64,000 nt of DNA from CAYNRG01 sp047973125 (GTDB lineage: Bacteria > Bacillota_I > Bacilli_A > Erysipelotrichales > Erysipelotrichaceae). This document shows, in pieces, positions 52,632-60,908 of this stretch. Positions within the stretch are counted from its first letter, which is position 1; the number at the start of each line of letters is the position of its first letter. Under the pieces are notes generated by a model. The model was not told the origin of the DNA and made no database searches. It saw nothing but the letters and a program-made list of their open reading frames with translations. A program made the translations under genes and the position numbers. Location: assembly GCA_047973125.1 (NCBI GenBank), contig JBKEBK010000008.1, forward strand, positions 13,271 through 77,270, given 5' to 3'.

Positions 52632-53855
52632 TTAAAGAAGAACAGTTATCGTAAGTGATTTTCCATCATCACTTTTGGCCGAAATACTTCCTTTGTGACT
52701 ATCACAAATTGACTTAGCCAAAGAAAGCCCATTTCCATATCCTGCCATTTCGTTATTACGAGAAGTATCCCCACGATAGAAACGATCAAAGAATTCATTA
52801 TGATTACCAAAAGTTATATTATCTACAGTATTAAAAAGCGTTAACTCCCTTTTTTTATTGTTTCTTTTTAGTGTGAGTTTTATATCAGCTGAGTCATTGG
52901 AATATTTCATTGCATTATCTAGTAGGATAGATAGAAGCTGCCTCAAAGCTTTCTCATCTCCAAAATAAGATATATCTCTCTCTACATTAATTTTTAGTGA
53001 CTTCCCTTGCACTTTTGCAAGTGACATAAATGGCTCTGTAGCTTCCAGTACTGCATTAGATAAAGAAAAATCTGTCATTAAAGTTTTAGTGTCTCCTTCA
53101 TCCATTTTAGCCAAGGCAATGAGGTTGCTTGTTAATTCACTCAACCTTTTAACCTGTTGACGAGTACTTTGGGTCCATTTATTTTCTCCACTTTTCATTT
53201 CAGCTATTTCTGTATTTGCATCAATGATTGTTAATGGCGTTCTAATTTCATGTGATGCATCAGTAATAAATTGTTTTTGTTTTTCATAACTTTGCGCTAT
53301 TGGCCCCATGGCAATTTTAGATAGTACCAGAACCAAAATAAAGACAAGGATAATCCCTATAAAGGAAACAAAAATACTCACCGTTAAAAAGGTTCGAAAG
53401 GTATCAAAATCTCGACCACAGTCCAAAAATATAATAAAAGTTTCATCATTATATTTTGCTAGTTTGTATTTATAATCATCATAAAAGCCACTCTCTTTAC
53501 CACTAGCATAAACTTCTTTTGCATAGTCCTGAGCACTTTTATTAGAAATTGCTGCAATGGATCCGGTATTGCTGGCATTGATATTTCCATTATCATCAAA
53601 AAAGACTGTGAAGTAGCGTGTTTCAAAGGGGACTTCAGGGGAAATACTCGGGGGCATTCGATCGATATTTTCCATTGGCATATCCAACTTTGGAAACTTT
53701 CCACCATTTTCAATTAGCAGGGAAAGAATTCTATCTGCACGCTTATTAATATTATGATAGTTCGTAATATTAATAACACCAAGAATACCAAATAAAACTG
53801 CGAACATTGAAGACATCGCTATAATTATAAATTTCCTACGTATTTTTTTAATCAT
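52632..53855 (-). CDS. Sensor histidine kinase
   Basis: The 407-residue kinase has two membrane helices (about 9-31 and 157-179) around an extracytoplasmic sensor of about 125 residues with no named fold. HisKA follows with ITDASHEIRTPL (phospho-His202). The HATPase region includes LLSILLDNAMKYS (N box) and GYGNGLSLAKSI (G2 box). Its ATG overlaps the regulator stop (ATGA), with AGAGGTGAG as ribosome site. It probably senses an envelope or extracellular signal and controls the adjacent VTC operon. Confidence 0.93.
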   Translation of the reverse strand: MIKKIRRKFIIIAMSSMFAVLFGILGVINITNYHNINKRADRILSLLIENGGKFPKLDMPMENIDRMPPSISPEVPFETRYFTVFFDDNGNINASNTGSIAAISNKSAQDYAKEVYASGKESGFYDDYKYKLAKYNDETFIIFLDCGRDFDTFRTFLTVSIFVSFIGIILVFILVLVLSKIAMGPIAQSYEKQKQFITDASHEIRTPLTIIDANTEIAEMKSGENKWTQSTRQQVKRLSELTSNLIALAKMDEGDTKTLMTDFSLSNAVLEATEPFMSLAKVQGKSLKINVERDISYFGDEKALRQLLSILLDNAMKYSNDSADIKLTLKRNNKKRELTLFNTVDNITFGNHNEFFDRFYRGDTSRNNEMAGYGNGLSLAKSICDSHKGSISAKSDDGKSLTITVLL

Positions 53856-54526
53856 TTTCTCACCTCTAGTGCATATCCCATACTGCGAACTGCACTGATT
53901 TTAACATCCGCTTCCAATAAAGCTAATTTTTTTCTGACATAGGAAATATGTGCCCATACAACATTAATTTCTGATTCGCTATCATATCCCCAAATACGCT
54001 CCATAAATTGTTCAGTGGTGATAAATTTTCCATTGCTGTTCATTAGCATTTCTAGTACTTGGAACTCTTTATTAGCAAGTCGATAAGACCCTTTTGCACT
54101 AGAAATCTCAAAAGTCACTCGGTTTAAAGCAATATTTCCCAAACGAAGTACAGATTCTGTTACATCTCGCTCTCTGCGAGTCATAACCCGTATACGAGAT
54201 AATAGCTCTTTTGTAGCAAAAGGTTTTATTAAATAATCATCTGCTCCACTATCTAGTCCTAAAACTCTATCATCTATTTCACCTTTTGCACTCAGCATAA
54301 GCACAGGAATCTTATTTCCTTTTGCCCTGATGGTTTTAAGAACCATTATTCCATCTACCTTTGGCATCATAATATCCAAAATAACCCCATCATAGTTTCC
54401 TGTTTCAAGATATTCTAAAGCGTCTTGCCCATTATAGACAGCATCTACTGAAAAATGGTTTAATTTTAATATTTCTACCAAAGCTTCTGATAAAGCTTTT
54501 TCATCTTCTGCAAGTAACAATCGCAT
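53852..54526 (-). CDS. OmpR/PhoB-family response regulator
   Basis: The receiver domain has the acidic pocket AEDE (7-8), phospho-acceptor Asp51 in DGVILDIMMPKVDG and Lys in IKPFATKEL. The C-terminal winged helix shows FEISSAKGSYRLANKEFQVLE and ends with ISYVRKKLAL and SVRSMGYALEV. I start at the ATG of MRLLLAEDEK, eight bases after GGAGG. Members bind direct repeats spaced about 11 bp, and exactly such repeats are present upstream of this gene and of the VTC operon. Confidence 0.93.
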   Translation of the reverse strand: MRLLLAEDEKALSEALVEILKLNHFSVDAVYNGQDALEYLETGNYDGVILDIMMPKVDGIMVLKTIRAKGNKIPVLMLSAKGEIDDRVLGLDSGADDYLIKPFATKELLSRIRVMTRRERDVTESVLRLGNIALNRVTFEISSAKGSYRLANKEFQVLEMLMNSNGKFITTEQFMERIWGYDSESEINVVWAHISYVRKKLALLEADVKISAVRSMGYALEVRK

Positions 54527-54548
54527 TATAAACACCTCCATTTTTTTT

Positions 54549-54580
54549 ATTATATCATGAGTAGTTAAAGTGAAGTTAAA
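54549..54580 (-). promoter_or_regulatory. Promoter and direct-repeat operator of the two-component operon
   Basis: On the minus strand TTTAAC and TTTAAC are spaced by exactly 11 bp (54564-54580). Nine bases later is TATAAT (54549-54554). The second repeat reads CTTTAACTA, as in the VTC promoter. Confidence 0.7.
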
Positions 54581-54614
54581 ATTAGTATTCTAGCACTTTT
54601 TTAAAAATATTATT

Positions 54615-55617
54615 TTACATACAACTTATAGATAACACATGAATATTGGCATTTAGCGCATAATTATTTTTAGTATTACAAATAATACATGAGAAACCAA
54701 TTTGATATCTAGACTTTTTTAATTGCTTAAATGCTTTCACATCATTAATAGAAAAGCTCATCCCTTTTTTTTATTTCAACAAAATGTAATTTCGCATTTT
54801 CTAATAAAATTAAATCAATTTCATTTTGATTACTATCACGATAATACATACCAGTAAAACTCTTACCATTGTTTAAATATGGTTTTCTTATTTCATTCAT
54901 CACAAAAGTTTCCATAAATGCTCCTGCAAAAACACTTGCCTCTAAAATTGACAACCACTGCTTAATTGTTGGCACACTAACTCCAACAATTCTTGAAATT
55001 GTACTAGCATTTAATTGCTGTGCAGTAATTGAAGCTAGTACTTGCATAAAATAATAAAACTTATTTTTATCTTTTACTTCTAAAAGCTCATCAATATCTC
55101 TTTCAATATAAGTTGAAACATATCTAGAATAGAGGATTCCACTAGTTAAATTTTCATTATTATATATTTCTGGATAAAACCCCTTAATTATCTGTTGGTG
55201 TAATTCTGCAGTTGATAAAGCTTTTACTTTAGCATCAATCATTTTATCACTTGGCAAAAATGGTATTTCTTTTTTATTTACTATCTCACTAAGACTTAAA
55301 GGTTCCATGCCAAAAATACCCGCTCTTCCAGCCATCGACTGAGTCACACCCTTCATTAACTTAAACTTCTGTGATCCTGTTAAAACAAATAACCCTACAG
55401 ATTTCTCATTACTTAATATTTTATTATTAACAATTTCTTCAATTACTTCCATTAATACTGGTGCATATTGAACTTCATCGATTATAAGTGGATAACCATA
55501 TCTCTTAATAAAGTAAGAGGGATCATTTTGAGCCAATTGTCTAGCACCGATAATCACTGTAACAGAGTAAGCATTTATTGAATCAATATTTTTTTCAAAA
55601 ATAGTTCTTTTTATCAT
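54615..55617 (-). pseudogene. Decayed AAA-family (DUF4143) ATPase
   Basis: The remnant resembles archaeal-type ATPases with a DUF4143 tail. GARQ, which should run into the P-loop GKT, is joined directly to LAQNDPSYFIKRYGYPLIIDEVQYAP. The Walker A lysine and about 45 residues are therefore gone. A second in-frame deletion joins LSILEAS to FAGAFMETFVMNEI. Near the end an A-run of eight shifts the frame after FVEIKK. One base less would read on as GMSFSINDVKAFKQLKK to ALNANIHVLSISCM. I call it a pseudogene with two deletions and a frameshift. The intact frame alone spans 54745-55617. Confidence 0.82.
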
Positions 55618-55741
55618 AAATACTTCCGCTTATATTATAGCCCATTTATGCAATTTTAAAGTAGTAACTTAAATTTACATAAAAATATTGCTCATTAAAT
55701 AGTATTCTGCAGCTTAAAATATTATATTTGACATTTGAAAT

Positions 55742-55773
55742 CATAAAAAAAATGCAATATTAACTATTGCATT
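55742..55773 (-). terminator. Terminator of the transketolase genes
   Basis: The stem AATGCAATA (55751-55759) pairs with TATTGCATT (55765-55773). The minus strand ends in a run of Ts. The stop codon of the gene is inside the stem. Confidence 0.82.
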
Positions 55774-56690
55774 AAATTCTTAACTACTTTAATAATATTA
55801 TTAGAACATAAGCCATACTTTTCTAATAATTCATTTGCAGGACCACTCTCTCCAAAGGTATCATTAATACCAATACGCGTAATTTTAATTGGATATTTTG
55901 AAGTAGCAACATCAGCTAGTGCACTTCCTAGTCCTCCAATAATATTATGTTCCTCAGCAGATACAATAACATCATGTGACTTAAATATTTCAAGTACACC
56001 CTCATCATCAAGTGGTTTTAAACAACTAACATCAATTATAGTCGGATTGATATTATCTTTTAGAAGTTCTTCTTTGGCCTTTAGGGCTTCTTGAACTAAT
56101 AGTCCAGTTGCAAATATCGCAACTTTTTTCCCCTTATTTAATACATTAATTTTACCAATTTCAAATTTAGTATTCTCATTATAGACATCATCAACCTTAC
56201 CTCTTCCAAGACGCACATAACAAGGACCATTCTCTTTAGCCACATGTCTTATAATTGCTTCAGTTTGATAAGCATCACTTGGCTGATACACTCGCATTTT
56301 CGGAATAGCTCTCATTAGAGCAATATCTTCAATTGCCTGATGGCTTGCTCCATCCTCTCCAACACTGATTCCTGCATGAGTTCCACAAACCTTAACATTT
56401 AAGTTAGGATAACAAATTGAGTTTCTAACCTGTTCCCATGCTCTTCCAGTTGCAAACATTGAGAAAGTTGATGCAAAAACAGTAAATCCACTAGCTGCAA
56501 AACCTGCAGCAACCGACATCTCATTACCCTCTGCAATTCCCATATTATAATGACGAGCGGGGCAGGCTTTCTTAGCATCTGCCGTTTTAGTTGACTTTGT
56601 TAAGTCAGCATCAAGAACAATAATTTTTTCATCCTCAACAATTAATTCTTGTAGCACTTTACCATATGCTTCTCTTGTCGCCTTTGCCAT
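55764..56690 (-). CDS. Transketolase C-terminal subunit
   Basis: This is half of a split transketolase, holding the pyrimidine-binding and C-terminal domains. The 308 residues show MGIAEGNEMSVAAGFAASG (the Glu that activates thiamine), THAGISVGEDGASHQAIEDIA and YVRLGRG. Transketolase links the pentose-phosphate pathway to glycolysis. Split forms are common in Bacillota sugar operons. Its start overlaps the stop of the N-terminal subunit by one base (TAATG). Confidence 0.93.
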   Translation of the reverse strand: MAKATREAYGKVLQELIVEDEKIIVLDADLTKSTKTADAKKACPARHYNMGIAEGNEMSVAAGFAASGFTVFASTFSMFATGRAWEQVRNSICYPNLNVKVCGTHAGISVGEDGASHQAIEDIALMRAIPKMRVYQPSDAYQTEAIIRHVAKENGPCYVRLGRGKVDDVYNENTKFEIGKINVLNKGKKVAIFATGLLVQEALKAKEELLKDNINPTIIDVSCLKPLDDEGVLEIFKSHDVIVSAEEHNIIGGLGSALADVATSKYPIKITRIGINDTFGESGPANELLEKYGLCSNNIIKVVKNLMQ

Positions 56691-57499
56691 TACTTACATT
56701 CCTCCAATTCTTTAATCGCCATTTCACATTGTTCCTTAGTAGGAGCAACACCATGCCAACTTGCTTGGTTTTCCATAAATGATACACCCTTACCCTTAAT
56801 AGTTTTCGCAAAAATCATAGTTGGCTTATCCTTAATTGTCTTAGCTTCATTAAAGGCCTTTTCAATTTGATCAAAGTCATGGCCATCAATTCTAATTACA
56901 TGCCAACCAAAGGCTTCAAACTTTTGATCAATTGGTAAAGGATTCATAACACAGGTAATATCACCATCAATTTGTAAACCATTAAAATCAACAATGGCAC
57001 ATAAGTTATCACACTTGTAATGAGCAGCAGCCATAGCAGCTTCCCAAACCTGCCCCTCTTCACACTCTCCATCACCTAAAAGTGCATACACACGGTAATC
57101 GTTATTTTTTAACTTATTAGCCATCGCCATTCCAACAGCTGCTGAAATCCCTTGACCTAAAGATCCCGTAGACATATCTACTCCACCAACATAGTTCATA
57201 TTTGGATGACCTTGAAGCTTTGAATTGATTTGTCTAAAAGATTCCATTGGCTCATCACATAGTCCCTTTTCCATTAAAACACCATAAAGCAGTGGACTAG
57301 CATGCCCCTTAGATAAAACAAAGCGATCACGATCATAAGATAAAACATTATCCTTGTTGATATTCATTTCCTTAAAATATAGATAAGTTACAATATCACA
57401 CGCTGATAATGAACCTCCTGGATGTCCAGAATTAGCATAGGTAACCATCTGAACAATTCTTTTTCTAACTTCTGTTGCACAATGCATTAATGTATTCAT
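56690..57499 (-). CDS. Transketolase N-terminal subunit
   Basis: This 269-residue thiamine-diphosphate-binding half has GHPGGSLSACDI, LSKGHASPLLYG, and the ThDP-magnesium motif GDGECEEGQVWEAAMAAAHYKCDNL. AAGGAG lies 6 bases before the ATG. It is separated from the upstream kinase gene by a terminator, so it may have its own promoter in the 110-base gap. Its position next to an arabinose-5-phosphate isomerase and a PfkB kinase suits the use of ribulose 5-phosphate. Confidence 0.93.
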   Translation of the reverse strand: MNTLMHCATEVRKRIVQMVTYANSGHPGGSLSACDIVTYLYFKEMNINKDNVLSYDRDRFVLSKGHASPLLYGVLMEKGLCDEPMESFRQINSKLQGHPNMNYVGGVDMSTGSLGQGISAAVGMAMANKLKNNDYRVYALLGDGECEEGQVWEAAMAAAHYKCDNLCAIVDFNGLQIDGDITCVMNPLPIDQKFEAFGWHVIRIDGHDFDQIEKAFNEAKTIKDKPTMIFAKTIKGKGVSFMENQASWHGVAPTKEQCEMAIKELEECK

Positions 57500-57582
57500 A
57501 AATTACTCCTTTTTCTATTCTTATTTTAACATAAACAAATATATTTATCTTATTTATTACATATATTTAAACAATATTTCAA

Positions 57583-57612
57583 ATATAAAATGATTTGTCA
57601 AAAGACAAATCA
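57583..57612 (-). terminator. Terminator after the TRAP/aldolase operon
   Basis: The stem TGATTTGTC (57591-57599) pairs with GACAAATCA (57604-57612), with loop AAAA. It includes the kinase stop. The T tail on the minus strand is broken (TTTTATATTT), so read-through into transketolase is possible. Confidence 0.65.
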
Positions 57613-58527
57613 CTTATATTCTTTAATAAAGTTATCGACCTCATCTTTAAATGGAATTGATGGGATTGCGCCCTCTTTTCTAACACAACATGCAGCCACT
57701 GCACAAGAGTATTTAACACTATCAACAAGAGTCATCCCCTTACTTAAACAATAGGCAAGTGAGCCATTAAATGAATCTCCTGCTGCTACTGTATCAATAG
57801 CATTTACCTTATAAGCATCAATTACTTTATTACCACTTTTCTCAATTATGATGGCACCCTTTGATCCCATAGTACAAACAACACACTTTACTCCATTTGA
57901 AATTAGCTTAAGCCCTGCCTTAATAATTTCTTGTTTACTATCACACTTCATCTGAGTAAGACATGCTAATTCTGTCTCATTAGGAGTAACAATATCAACC
58001 TTAGCTAAAAGATTATTATCAAGCTGACATGCTGGTGCAGGATTTAAAATAATATGAACATTATTTTTATGACATAGGTTAATTAAGTTTTCAACAACTT
58101 CCAACTTTAACTCTAACTGACATAAAACATAATCACTATTAATTATTGTATCTTCAAATTTTTTTAAATCACTTAAACTAAACTTATGATTAGCCCCTGG
58201 AATTACTACAATTTTATTATCATGATTCTCATCAAGTTGAACTAGACCCATTCCAGTAGGTTCATTACAAGTTAATATAGAGCTTGAATCATTTAGCTCT
58301 TCTTCAAATATTTTTTTAAATTCTCTGCCATTCTCATCATTTCCAACCATTCCAATCATCTTAGTATCTCCACCAAGTCTTGAAATTGCAATGCATTGAT
58401 TAGCTCCTTTACCACCTGGAAACTTCTTTATAGTTTTACCAATTACAGATTGTCCAACCTCAGGAAATTTTTCAATAATAGCAACCTGATCCATTACAAA
58501 TGATCCAACAACAACAATCTTACTCAT
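57610..58527 (-). CDS. PfkB/ribokinase-family sugar kinase
   Basis: The 305-residue kinase has GGKGANQ (38-44), LNPAPA (161-166), and the anion-hole motif DTVAAGDSFNG with catalytic Asp251. This places it near ribokinase. In the operon it lies after a KdsD-like isomerase. The aldose product of the adjacent aldolase would need phosphorylation before isomerisation, so D-arabinose (at O5) is the predicted substrate. Ribose is an alternative, but no ribose transporter or ribose-5-phosphate isomerase is here. The start overlaps the isomerase stop. Confidence 0.9.
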   Translation of the reverse strand: MSKIVVVGSFVMDQVAIIEKFPEVGQSVIGKTIKKFPGGKGANQCIAISRLGGDTKMIGMVGNDENGREFKKIFEEELNDSSSILTCNEPTGMGLVQLDENHDNKIVVIPGANHKFSLSDLKKFEDTIINSDYVLCQLELKLEVVENLINLCHKNNVHIILNPAPACQLDNNLLAKVDIVTPNETELACLTQMKCDSKQEIIKAGLKLISNGVKCVVCTMGSKGAIIIEKSGNKVIDAYKVNAIDTVAAGDSFNGSLAYCLSKGMTLVDSVKYSCAVAACCVRKEGAIPSIPFKDEVDNFIKEYK

Positions 58528-59116
58528 TAGTATTACCTAACCTTTTTCCAAGGGATCCTCCAGGATGAAATTTATAAAAATCTTCCTTAGTAAAATTTCT
58601 TTTTTCCATTAAAGCACAAGCAATAGCATCACCTAACACCAGTGTCATTGTACTTGATGATGTTGGAGCACACTCAATAGGATCAGCCTCTTTTAAATTA
58701 GGATATATTATTTTTAAATCACAACCAGTAGCTAATTGAGATTCTTCCTTTGATGTAAAAGCCACTGTAATAGCACCAATATTTTTGATATGCTCAATAT
58801 CCTGTACAACTTCCTTAGTAGATCCACTATTAGAAATTAATATGCAGACATCTTTTTCTTCTATCATTCCAAAATCACCATGCATTGCTTCTGTACCATG
58901 AAGAAAAAAGCTTGGAGTACCAGTGCTAGCAAATGTTGCTGCTAACTTCTTAGCAACATGACCGCTCTTTCCAATCGCTATAAAAATTACTTTACCCTTA
59001 CAATCATATAGCACATCAACAACCCTATTAATTTCTTCACTTAGTGATCTCTCTAAAACTTCAATTGCTTCCTTCTCTTTTTTTATCGCCTTTATAACAT
59101 TATCAAGATTACTCAA
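58520..59116 (-). CDS. SIS-domain arabinose-5-phosphate isomerase (KdsD/KpsF-like, no CBS)
   Basis: The protein aligns closely with the SIS part of E. coli KdsD: GKSGHVAKKLAATFASTGTP, HGTEAMHGDFGM, SNSGSTKE, APTSSSTMTLVLGDA and HPGGSLGKRL. The four KdsD catalytic residues (Lys, His of HGD, Glu of SNSGxxxE, His of HPGG) are all present. It ends after the SIS domain, so the two CBS domains are missing. Gram-positives do not make Kdo, so a catabolic role is likely: D-arabinose 5-phosphate to D-ribulose 5-phosphate. I prefer the TTG at 59116, since the GTG at 59125 abuts the GGGG site. Confidence 0.9.
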   Translation of the reverse strand: MSNLDNVIKAIKKEKEAIEVLERSLSEEINRVVDVLYDCKGKVIFIAIGKSGHVAKKLAATFASTGTPSFFLHGTEAMHGDFGMIEEKDVCILISNSGSTKEVVQDIEHIKNIGAITVAFTSKEESQLATGCDLKIIYPNLKEADPIECAPTSSSTMTLVLGDAIACALMEKRNFTKEDFYKFHPGGSLGKRLGNTNE

Positions 59117-59117
59117 A

Positions 59118-59537
59118 TTACACACACCCCTTCTTTAAAATAATATTTGCATATAACTTTACTTCACTAGTCGCAACAATTACATATGCCTTTTTTGATT
59201 CATTGTAAAAGGTATTACGATCAAATTTATTGAAGACAATATTATTCTCATACTTATCAATTATTCTTTGATAATCATCAAATATTTCAATCTTAGAATT
59301 ATCATCACTAACCATTACAGATACCACATCTTTACTTGCTGTATCTAATGGAAAAAACTTTAAAATAGCATCTAAGACATCTACTGCACAGTGTCCATCT
59401 AGTCTAACTAGCTTATTTGAAGCCATGGTAGCTGATGGGAAATTCCCATCAGCAATCACTAAAGTATCACCATGACCCATCTCAGATAAAGCACATAATA
59501 GATCAGGCGAAATAATACTTGGAATATTTTTAAGCAT
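59118..59537 (-). CDS. FucU/RbsD-family sugar mutarotase
   Basis: The 139-residue protein matches FucU at LKNIPSIISPDLLCALSEMGHGD, then LVIADGNFP, and its end YANIILKKG. FucU interconverts anomers of L-fucose. D-arabinose has the same configuration as L-fucose at C2 to C4, and E. coli fucose enzymes act on D-arabinose. A mutarotase for D-arabinose released by the aldolase is therefore plausible. It overlaps the neighbours by eight bases on each side, with GGGAGG before the ATG. Confidence 0.9.
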   Translation of the reverse strand: MLKNIPSIISPDLLCALSEMGHGDTLVIADGNFPSATMASNKLVRLDGHCAVDVLDAILKFFPLDTASKDVVSVMVSDDNSKIEIFDDYQRIIDKYENNIVFNKFDRNTFYNESKKAYVIVATSEVKLYANIILKKGCV

Positions 59538-59988
59538 AATTATCCTCCCATAAAATTTTAAATACTAATTTTTTTATTTTTTTATCATTTAAATAAATAC
59601 AAGGAGCATGAAGCTCATAAGGAAATAGTAAAACAAATTCATTCTTGTATAATTTTACTCTTACTGCCTTATTATCCTTTTTACAAAAGCCAATATCCTT
59701 AATCTCATCAAATGAATCATTTCGATGAGTACTATTAACTGCCACATCAAGACACTCACTTCCATCAACTACTAATTGAATATCAATGTACTTCTTATGC
59801 CACTCATAGTTTAAATTATCATCCATCACATCAACATCTTGTACAAGTACAAAACATCTATCATTTAATTCAATTTTATTAGCTTCTAATTTAGATAAAT
59901 CATTACTATTTATAAAATTTATACATGTCGCTATTTCACTAGATAACTCTTGATACCTTTTAAGATTTTCTAAACTATCAATAATCAC
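59530..59988 (-). CDS. YhcH/YjgK/YiaL (NanQ-like) anomerase family protein
   Basis: The 152-residue cupin-like protein has the pattern YEWHKKYIDIQLVVDGSE and FPYELHAPCI, with conserved His and Glu residues of the YhcH family. NanQ of E. coli is an anomerase for sialic acid, another 2-keto-3-deoxy acid. In this operon it could open or interconvert the ring form of the imported acid before the aldolase acts. The start is a GTG sharing a GTGA overlap with the aldolase stop. Confidence 0.88.
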   Translation of the reverse strand: MIIDSLENLKRYQELSSEIATCINFINSNDLSKLEANKIELNDRCFVLVQDVDVMDDNLNYEWHKKYIDIQLVVDGSECLDVAVNSTHRNDSFDEIKDIGFCKKDNKAVRVKLYKNEFVLLFPYELHAPCIYLNDKKIKKLVFKILWEDNYA

Positions 59989-60899
59989 GATAATTTCTCT
60001 CTAGTATTTTTTTCCCAAACAAATAAATCATCTACTCTTTTCTTATCTTCATCACTAAATACTTCGCCCTTTAATTTTCTTGAAGCTAAAGTTAAATTAA
60101 CCCCATCATTTTGCATATGATATTTTGCATTAACTGGATAAAAGTATTTTTCAATTGTTGATTTCTCAGTAAGCTCTTTTTGAAGCCACTCACAAATTTC
60201 ACTCTTAGTTTTATAATTTTCAAATAAGTAGCGATACAGATCAATATGAAAATTACCCATTACCCCATTGTAGCCAACATAACCCTCTTTTAAAGATGAC
60301 AGTAATGTTGCGGTATTGGCATTAAATAAGTTTAAATTAGTACCCTTAACAATGGCACATCTTCTTTTTTGAATCTCTTCATTACAGCTTACATCCTTAA
60401 TAAATGTGCAACGATTTGAATCAGCTAAGAATTTTACCTCATCATCACTTAATAAGCGAAGATAAGGATAAGGACACTCATAAATTCCAAATTCAACATC
60501 AGGTAGAGCTTCAAAGATTTTTTTAATACTATTAATTAAGGTATCACCTTTTTCATTATTAATATCTAAACGATTAGATACCAGTACTACAGCATCAACA
60601 CCAGTCTTTGAGATAGCTCTTAATTCTTCTATTTGATCATCTAGATTATCAGATGTATGCCCAGAAGCAAAAACTGGGATACGATGATTTACTTCTTCTA
60701 CAACAGCTTTAACTAAAGCAACTTTTTCTTCTAAATTAAAATAAAACATTTCTGTAGATTGACAAAGAGTAAACAATCCATGAGACCCTTTTTCAACCAA
60801 ATAATTCGCAACTTCTTTATTAGCCTTGATATCAACATTTAAATCCTTATCAAATGCTCCAATCATTGTTGGCCAAACACCATAATATTTACTATTCAT
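59985..60899 (-). CDS. DHDPS/NanA-family aldolase
   Basis: This TIM-barrel class I aldolase has the Schiff-base Lys168 in FIKDVSC and the catalytic Tyr140 in GIYECPYPY. The usual GxTGE pyruvate-carboxylate loop is replaced by CQSTEMF (46-52). The Ser-Thr pair is kept but both glycines are lost, so it is an unusual subgroup. These enzymes split or form bonds between pyruvate and aldehydes. With TRAP, YhcH, FucU and an arabinose-5-phosphate isomerase around it, cleavage of Kdo to pyruvate and D-arabinose is my prediction. GGAGG precedes the ATG by 6 bases. Confidence 0.88.
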   Translation of the reverse strand: MNSKYYGVWPTMIGAFDKDLNVDIKANKEVANYLVEKGSHGLFTLCQSTEMFYFNLEEKVALVKAVVEEVNHRIPVFASGHTSDNLDDQIEELRAISKTGVDAVVLVSNRLDINNEKGDTLINSIKKIFEALPDVEFGIYECPYPYLRLLSDDEVKFLADSNRCTFIKDVSCNEEIQKRRCAIVKGTNLNLFNANTATLLSSLKEGYVGYNGVMGNFHIDLYRYLFENYKTKSEICEWLQKELTEKSTIEKYFYPVNAKYHMQNDGVNLTLASRKLKGEVFSDEDKKRVDDLFVWEKNTREKLS

Positions 60900-60908
60900 A
60901 TAATCCTC

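Noticed and set aside
49253..54541. Recently transferred island by base composition
   Set aside because: Codon use looks slightly less AT-biased than its flanks, but I could not compute it, and there are no mobile elements or attachment sites.
57610..60899. KDG/KDPG pathway for hexuronates
   Set aside because: A PfkB kinase plus DHDPS-like aldolase could do this, but it leaves the arabinose-5-phosphate isomerase, FucU and YhcH proteins unexplained, and no uronate isomerase or dehydratase is present.
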